A stretch of DNA of 10,642 nucleotides from assembly GCA_002869465.1 (NCBI GenBank), contig PKSW01000346.1, forward strand, positions 1 through 10,642, given 5' to 3'. The DNA is from Marinilabiliales bacterium (lineage in GTDB: Bacteria > Bacteroidota > Bacteroidia > Bacteroidales > F082). Position numbers and translations under genes: made by a program. Below, in pieces: positions 6,543 to 10,642 of this stretch. The stretch's first letter is position 1. Every line of letters starts with the position of its first letter. The notes beneath the pieces are model-generated. The model ran no database searches. It was not told the origin of the DNA and saw nothing but the letters and a program-made list of their open reading frames with translations.

Positions 6543-7615
6543 TTTTGAAGTCGACAGTAACATACAGGGTAGGCATTATCGGATGCGGAAAAATGGGCAA
6601 AGACCTGTTTGATTTTCTGAACGGCTTTACATTTCATTTGACTATCGTTTGCAAATCAGAAGAGTCGGTTGAACAAATGAAATTAGCCTTCGATAAAAAA
6701 CTAAAACGGGCCTTAAAATACCAGTTGATCGACCAGGATATATTCAATTTTCGCAACCAAAATACATTGATTACTAAGGATCTGAATCAACTGGCATCCT
6801 GCAACCTGCTTATCGAAAGTATCACCGAAGATTTACATTTGAAAAGAGAGTTGTTCAAACAGATTGAAATCGTCGTTCCCAAAAATTGTATTATCGCCAG
6901 TAATACTTCATCCATTTCTCCCAATCAACTATTTAAAAAGGCGCTGCATAAGGAAAGATGCGTTGGCCTTCATTTCTTTTTCCCGGTGGCTGTGAAAGAT
7001 CTGGCAGAAATCAATGTATCGGAAAAAACCGATGAAAAAACGGTTCTGAGCGTTAAGGAATTTTTAAACGAGATTGGAAAATTTCACTTGGTGCTGCATG
7101 GAAAGGATCACTTTCTGATCAACCGGATATTTTTAAAAATGCAGGCAGGCTGCTGTCAGATTATAAAAGAAGAAAAATACCAGGTGCATGAAATAGATGA
7201 ATTGGTAACATACGAACTATTCCCGATAGGCATATTTGAATTTTTCGATCATGTAGGTAATGATGTGATGCTACAGTCGGTTAAAAACTATATCAAGTAT
7301 GAAAACGACCCGCTTTTATATCAACCGATGATGGATTTGCTTGAAGCGAAAGTGAACGAAGGAAGACTGGGAATTAAAACTGCTTCAGGGTTTTATGAAT
7401 ATCCCCGGAAAAAGATCGTTCCGGATATTGAACCAAAAAAAAAGATGGATCATATTCTCCAACAAATCACCCATTGGTACCTGGATGGTGTATATGATAC
7501 TGTAAGAAACTCAATATGCACAGATGATGAAATGGAACATATTGTTAAAGCCTATATGATGGTTGAAAAAAATCCTTTTGTTCTGGCCAAAGAGGTAGGC
7601 TATACTCCCAAATAA
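6539..7615 (+). CDS. 3-hydroxyacyl-CoA dehydrogenase family protein with a partial second C-terminal domain
   Basis: The N-terminal Rossmann domain has GCGKMG (15-20) in the NAD-binding GxGxxG turn, and SNTSS at 121-125. The catalytic pair is His145 (GLHFFFPV) and Glu157, and the conserved Asn195 lies in INRIF. The usual HFFNP motif has Phe instead of Asn at 148. The C-terminal domain ends with GRLGIKTASGFYEYP (275-289), the standard end of the 280-residue family. About 70 further residues (290-358), with ITHWYLDGVYDTVRNSICTD and KNPFVLAKEVG, resemble the second half of another 3HCDH C-terminal domain, as in longer family members. The family interconverts 3-hydroxyacyl and 3-oxoacyl thioesters with NAD(H). 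With a ketosynthase gene next and no thiolase or acyl-CoA dehydrogenase nearby, I infer a ketoreductase role in chain building. Confidence 0.88.
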   Translation: MILKSTVTYRVGIIGCGKMGKDLFDFLNGFTFHLTIVCKSEESVEQMKLAFDKKLKRALKYQLIDQDIFNFRNQNTLITKDLNQLASCNLLIESITEDLHLKRELFKQIEIVVPKNCIIASNTSSISPNQLFKKALHKERCVGLHFFFPVAVKDLAEINVSEKTDEKTVLSVKEFLNEIGKFHLVLHGKDHFLINRIFLKMQAGCCQIIKEEKYQVHEIDELVTYELFPIGIFEFFDHVGNDVMLQSVKNYIKYENDPLLYQPMMDLLEAKVNEGRLGIKTASGFYEYPRKKIVPDIEPKKKMDHILQQITHWYLDGVYDTVRNSICTDDEMEHIVKAYMMVEKNPFVLAKEVGYTPK

Positions 7616-7624
7616 TTCTTTTCT

Positions 7625-7637
7625 TTGTGTAGCACAA
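7625..7637 (+). repeat. Small inverted repeat between dehydrogenase and ketosynthase genes
   Basis: TTGTG and CACAA flank a three-base loop in the 39-bp gap before the ketosynthase ATG. No T-run of useful length follows directly. It could be a minor processing hairpin or chance. Confidence 0.2.
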
Positions 7638-7654
7638 TGGTCTTTTAAAATTGT

Positions 7655-8878
7655 ATGAAAAAGGATACCAAAGTACTGATAAGTGGCATGAACATCATTT
7701 CATCCCTCGGGTTGAACTTGACCGAAAATTGGGATAATTTGGTTAAGGGGAAAAGTGGTGTGAAACGCATTACTTTGTTTGATCCCAACGGATTGGAAAC
7801 GCAAATTGCTGCGCAGGTACCTGATACATTTGAAGAATTTGCTGCTACGAAAGTGAAGAAAAGACAATCAGGACAGATGACGCGCGTTATTCGCATGTGT
7901 CTTGTTTGTGCCAAGGATACTATTGAGCAAGAGGAAATTAGTTTTGACACCTTTGATAAAAGCCGGGTGGCTGTCATTTTAGGCGTTGTAAACACAGGAA
8001 ATTCCAGTGTTGAAGGAAAAGATGTTTCCAGAAGTTCCATACTGAAAGGCATGAACAATGCGATGTCAGCCTGGATTTCGATGGAATATGGTCTGACTGG
8101 GCCCAGTTATACAGTGGCTACGGCTTGCTCTTCATCAGCTTATGCTATTGCGCTGGGTTATGATTTAATTAAAAGTGGCAAAGCGGATATGGTCATCACT
8201 GGTGGCGCTGATTCCATTATCAACCCGGAAGAAATAACCGGTTTTAACCATTTGTTTGCTTTATCCACTCAAAACGACCCTCCCGAAACCGCCAGTAAGC
8301 CATTCTCCGAAGACAGGGATGGATTTGTGGTAGGTGAAGGTGCAGGAATTATGATACTCGAATCGGAAGTTTCTGCCAAAAAAAGAAGCGCGACTATTTA
8401 CGGTGAACTGGCCGGTTATGCATTGACCACTGAGAGCTATAATATTATGGCGCCCAAAAAAGATGGGGAAGGGATGGCGGAGACCATGAAAAAGGCATTG
8501 GCAGACGTGGGTGTTGATGCATCGGAAGTAGATTATATCAGCGCACATGGCACCAGTACTATGCTGAATGACTTGTACGAAACAATGGCGATAAAAAAAG
8601 TGTTCGGCGACAAAGCCTCATCAATTGCTGTTTCATCGCAAAAATCCATGATTGGCCATACTGTGGGTGCTGCCGGTGTGATTGAAGGCATTGTATCCAC
8701 ATTAAGTATTAGAAATGGTATTTTGACACCCACCATCAACCTTCATAAACCCGACCCGGAACTGGACATGGATTTTGTACCTAATGTCAGCCGAAAGGCA
8801 AATATCAGGGTAGCCTTATCCAATTCATTTGCCTTTGGTGGGCATAACGCCACACTGGTTTTCAGGAAGTATGAATAA
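7655..8878 (+). CDS. FabF-like beta-ketoacyl-ACP synthase with complete catalytic triad
   Basis: The 407-residue protein is a full-length type II ketosynthase. The nucleophile Cys158 lies in VATACSSSAYAI, His298 in SAHGTST (with NDLYET after it), Lys330 in SSQKSMIGH and His335 in GHTVGAAG. The C-terminal SNSFAFGGHNATLVF block is standard, as is DGFVVGEGAGIMILE (222-236). All residues for decarboxylative Claisen condensation are present, so it is not the Cys-to-Ser decarboxylase type of beta-branching cassettes nor a chain-length factor. It probably extends the ACP-bound chain with malonyl units and is the last gene of the rightward operon, 39 bp after the dehydrogenase gene. A housekeeping FabF is unlikely given this context, though sequence alone cannot exclude broad activity. 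Confidence 0.92.
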   Translation: MKKDTKVLISGMNIISSLGLNLTENWDNLVKGKSGVKRITLFDPNGLETQIAAQVPDTFEEFAATKVKKRQSGQMTRVIRMCLVCAKDTIEQEEISFDTFDKSRVAVILGVVNTGNSSVEGKDVSRSSILKGMNNAMSAWISMEYGLTGPSYTVATACSSSAYAIALGYDLIKSGKADMVITGGADSIINPEEITGFNHLFALSTQNDPPETASKPFSEDRDGFVVGEGAGIMILESEVSAKKRSATIYGELAGYALTTESYNIMAPKKDGEGMAETMKKALADVGVDASEVDYISAHGTSTMLNDLYETMAIKKVFGDKASSIAVSSQKSMIGHTVGAAGVIEGIVSTLSIRNGILTPTINLHKPDPELDMDFVPNVSRKANIRVALSNSFAFGGHNATLVFRKYE

Positions 8879-8887
8879 TACAAAATA

Positions 8888-8911
8888 AGACTCTTAGAAG
8901 ATCTATTTTTT
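8888..8911 (+). terminator. Candidate terminator at the end of the rightward operon
   Basis: The segment 8888-8904 forms an imperfect short hairpin (AGACTCTT against AAGATCT with one bulged base), followed by ATTTTTT (8905-8911). It starts 10 bp after the ketosynthase stop and overlaps the stop and last codons of the convergent methyltransferase gene. The stem is weak, but position and T-run fit the end of the long transcript. Confidence 0.33.
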
Positions 8912-10003
8912 CACACCCTCAACAATACAAAAAGGGGAAACAGTTTTGATCACCCGGTTTAGTCTAAATCCTGCTGTTTCAAAAATACTCCTGAATTCAT
9001 TTTTTGTTCTTTCTTTTCCGTTTTCGGTGCCAATCAGCATTTGCAGGTCGAACATTTTACCAAATTCGTACTTATTATCTTCACCGATAACCGTTTCAAT
9101 TACCAGTATTTTTCCTTTCTGGTCCAATGCATTATGAACCTTCTTTAAAAGTGTAGTGCAGGTTTCATCATCGAAAGCATGCAAAATATTTTTCAGGAGG
9201 TAGGCATCGGAAACAGGTAGCTTATCCTTGAAAAAACTTCCGGGAATAATTTGCACTCTTTTTTCCACATCATAGTCCTTGGCCAGTTGGGCAGCTGTTG
9301 TAACTACATGGGAAAGGTCAAACAGAACACCTTTGAGTTTTTCGTTCTTTTGTAGGATAGCATAAAGCAGCATACCTTCGCCACCACCCAGATCTACCAG
9401 CGTATTTATATTACGGAATGAATAAGCTGCAACCATACTGGTGCTTGAAAGTCTTGAAGTTTCGGTCATGGCTTTGTTATAAAGCGCATTTTTCTCAGGC
9501 GTGTTTTCCAGGTGTGTAAAAATATCAGTTCCAAATAGCTTTTGTGCGGCATTTTCTCCCGAAACTACACTATGCTTCATCTCATTTACAACTTCCCAAT
9601 TGGTTGAATTCAACTGGTGCATAATCATATTTTTGAGGTGACCCGGTTGTTCTTTAAGCGCATTTGAAAGATGAGTATTCTTAAAATAACCTGTTTCGGT
9701 TTCTTTAAAAATACCTTCACCGGCAAGGGCCCGCATCAGGCGGTATAGGGCAGAGGCATCGGCGCTCGCCTTTTTAGCGATTTCGTTAACCGATCTTTTT
9801 TCGTCACCTAAAATTTCAGCTAGGTTGAGTTCGCAGGCAACGCTAATGGCTTTGGCGGTCCAAAATCCCTGCGACTTTTCAAAAACAGCCATATTAGCCG
9901 GTACGAAAGCATAATAAAGTTTCTTGAATATGCCTCGCAATTTGTTGGTGATCGAAAAAATCCGAACGGGCGGTACCGGGTTCATTTTTTGTTGCTTATT
10001 CAT
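8903..10003 (-). CDS. Family 2 SAM-dependent O-methyltransferase (ASMT/COMT-like)
   Basis: The 366-residue protein has the two-domain layout of family 2 O-methyltransferases. Residues about 40-110 form the N-terminal winged-helix dimerisation domain (GFWTAKAISVACELNLAEIL, then SALYRLMRAL). The Rossmann domain has the SAM-binding motif LVDLGGGEG (202-210), an acidic GVLFDLSHV strand end, and LLKNILHAFDDE (269-280), where His275 aligns with the catalytic base of plant COMT-type enzymes. These enzymes methylate hydroxyl groups, mostly phenolic, on small molecules. It has its own promoter just upstream and lies downstream of the degenerate ketosynthase gene on the same strand, convergent with the main operon. 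It is a plausible tailoring enzyme for an aromatic or hydroxylated product. O-methyltransferases of this kind occur in flexirubin-type clusters, but the acceptor cannot be named from sequence. Confidence 0.88.
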   Translation of the reverse strand: MNKQQKMNPVPPVRIFSITNKLRGIFKKLYYAFVPANMAVFEKSQGFWTAKAISVACELNLAEILGDEKRSVNEIAKKASADASALYRLMRALAGEGIFKETETGYFKNTHLSNALKEQPGHLKNMIMHQLNSTNWEVVNEMKHSVVSGENAAQKLFGTDIFTHLENTPEKNALYNKAMTETSRLSSTSMVAAYSFRNINTLVDLGGGEGMLLYAILQKNEKLKGVLFDLSHVVTTAAQLAKDYDVEKRVQIIPGSFFKDKLPVSDAYLLKNILHAFDDETCTTLLKKVHNALDQKGKILVIETVIGEDNKYEFGKMFDLQMLIGTENGKERTKNEFRSIFETAGFRLNRVIKTVSPFCIVEGVKK

Positions 10004-10022
10004 AAGATAGGATTAGCCTTCA

Positions 10023-10053
10023 CAAATTTAAACTTTGTTTTCCATCCTACAAA
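10023..10053 (-). promoter_or_regulatory. Bacteroidota-type promoter for the O-methyltransferase gene
   Basis: Reading the minus strand, TTTG at 10053-10050, a 19-bp spacer, and TAAATTTG at 10030-10023 match the TTTG / N19-21 / TAnnTTTG promoter of Bacteroidota primary sigma factors at both boxes and spacing. Transcription would start near 10017, leaving a leader of about 14 bases before the ATG at 10003. It lies in the 62-bp gap after the upstream ketosynthase-like gene, so the methyltransferase can be expressed independently. Confidence 0.6.
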
Positions 10054-10065
10054 TGGCTTTATAAC

Positions 10066-10642
10066 TTATGCAACGCCCGAAACCAACATTAAACTGTGAT
10101 TAACATTCTGGTGTTGGTTATAGATCAAGACATTACTAATTTGTTTTACAGCTTTGTGATTCAGGTTCACTATTTCAGGAATCCGCTTGTGTTTGAATAT
10201 CATGGAGGACATCCACAAAGCAAAAGCACTCGAAGTCAAATAATCACCACAAAGGTGCTTATAATACACCTGCCTGGTATTTTTAAATAAAGAGGTATTC
10301 AAATCATAATAAATACCGTCAAAATCAATATCCCCGTTCAATCCCAATACAACCACATCTATATCTATTATTGATAGATTATTTTGAGATAAGAAATGCA
10401 GGATAACATCTTCAACCTGAAAGTGATTCCCTGGGTTTGAAAAGGTATGAACGTCTTTCACTGCTGCGTATGTATTAGCTGTTGGTTGATCTTCCAGCAG
10501 GAAAAATGTACTTCCTTCACCGGCAATGGTTCCTTTTGTTTGATCAGTCAATAAGTTCAAGTTATTGATACCGGGTTTTTTGTAATATCCAATCCGGTCA
10601 AAAGTGTTGAATTGGATTTCTTCTATCTCATCTACACCTCCA
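10066..10642 (-). CDS. Ketosynthase-like protein lacking catalytic His residues, C-terminal part (cut by window edge)
   Basis: The reading frame is open from the right edge to the stop, giving about 191 residues that begin GGVDEIEE, a conserved ketosynthase strand-turn. Next come GTIAGEGSTFFLLE (about 37-50 of the visible part; ketosynthase GEGAGxxVLE) and a C-terminal IYNQHQNVNHSLMLVS block like the end of FabF. The two active-site His positions are lost. The AHGTST motif is replaced by VVLGLNGDIDFD, and the KSxxGHxxGA motif reads KHLCGDYLTSSA, with Asp for His. It is probably a non-condensing partner, such as a chain-length-factor-like subunit, though the Cys region lies outside the window. 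A TTG at 10560 could be mistaken for a start, but the conserved sequence upstream shows it is internal. It precedes the O-methyltransferase gene on the same strand. Confidence 0.78.
   Translation of the reverse strand, partial: GGVDEIEEIQFNTFDRIGYYKKPGINNLNLLTDQTKGTIAGEGSTFFLLEDQPTANTYAAVKDVHTFSNPGNHFQVEDVILHFLSQNNLSIIDIDVVVLGLNGDIDFDGIYYDLNTSLFKNTRQVYYKHLCGDYLTSSAFALWMSSMIFKHKRIPEIVNLNHKAVKQISNVLIYNQHQNVNHSLMLVSGVA

Noticed and set aside
7645..8058. Leftward 137-residue open frame
   Set aside because: It lies wholly within the ketosynthase gene on the other strand and has no recognisable motif.
3980..8878. Fatty acid beta-oxidation operon (enoyl-CoA hydratases, hydroxyacyl-CoA dehydrogenase)
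   Set aside because: No thiolase, acyl-CoA dehydrogenase or acyl-CoA ligase is present; the partners are an ACP, AT, KAS III homologue and an FabF-like ketosynthase with a condensing triad.
1749..8878. Classical HMG-CoA-synthase beta-branching cassette (ACP, decarboxylating KS, HMGS, ECH1, ECH2)
   Set aside because: The ketosynthase keeps its Cys instead of the Ser of the decarboxylating type, the 369-residue protein looks like KAS III rather than HMG-CoA synthase, and both crotonases keep two Glu. A distant functional analogy is still possible.
10066..10560. A complete 164-residue protein starting at the TTG at 10560
   Set aside because: The frame stays open to the window edge and the upstream residues GGVDEIEE are conserved ketosynthase sequence, so this is the C-terminal part of a longer gene.
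1..10642. CRISPR arrays, tRNA/rRNA genes, transposases or att-like direct repeats
   Set aside because: I saw no regularly spaced repeats, cloverleaf-like segments, transposase motifs or flanking direct repeats when reading both strands.

Overview
The window is AT-leaning DNA (about 40% GC by eye) that looks like a chromosome segment from a Bacteroidota species. Three things point there. The intergenic regions are A/T-rich and mostly lack Shine-Dalgarno sites. One promoter fits the Bacteroidota TTTG-N19-TAnnTTTG pattern very well. The gene content (FabH- and FabF-like synthases, a family 2 O-methyltransferase, a degenerate ketosynthase) resembles the type II polyketide / dialkylresorcinol-flexirubin gene neighbourhoods of that phylum. 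Genus cannot be fixed from the sequence.

Layout. The left edge holds the first 50 codons of purB (adenylosuccinate lyase) on the minus strand, followed divergently by a small two-helix membrane protein of unknown function (286-783). From 821 to 8878 lies a compact biosynthetic locus. A leftward pair encodes an acyl carrier protein (1749-2054) and an FabD-like acyltransferase (821-1729). A rightward operon encodes a B12-binding-type radical SAM protein, a hotdog thioesterase, two tandem enoyl-CoA hydratase (crotonase) paralogues, an FabH-like KAS III protein, a 3-hydroxyacyl-CoA dehydrogenase and a complete FabF-like ketosynthase. The two arms diverge from a 106-bp intergenic region that contains a perfect 16-bp palindrome whose two halves each match the Bacteroidota -7 element. 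On the right, a convergent minus-strand pair encodes an O-methyltransferase (8903-10003) with its own strong promoter, and the C-terminal part of a catalytically degenerate ketosynthase-like protein running off the window edge (10066-10642).

How the genes may work together (inference). ACP, AT and KS supply carrier, loading and chain extension. The hydroxyacyl-CoA dehydrogenase (ketoreduction) and the crotonases (dehydration) could process the beta-carbon. They would replace the usual SDR reductase and hotdog dehydratase of type II systems. No enoyl reductase, thiolase or acyl-CoA dehydrogenase is visible, which argues against beta-oxidation and would fit an unsaturated (polyene-like) or beta-modified product. 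The thioesterase would release it, and the radical SAM enzyme and O-methyltransferase would tailor it. Two enzymes look re-purposed: the KAS III protein keeps its Cys but lacks the His and Asn of the FabH triad, and the acyltransferase keeps Ser/His but lacks the usual Gln of FPGQGSQ and the malonyl-binding Arg. The product is unknown, and I do not recognise the whole arrangement as a described system.
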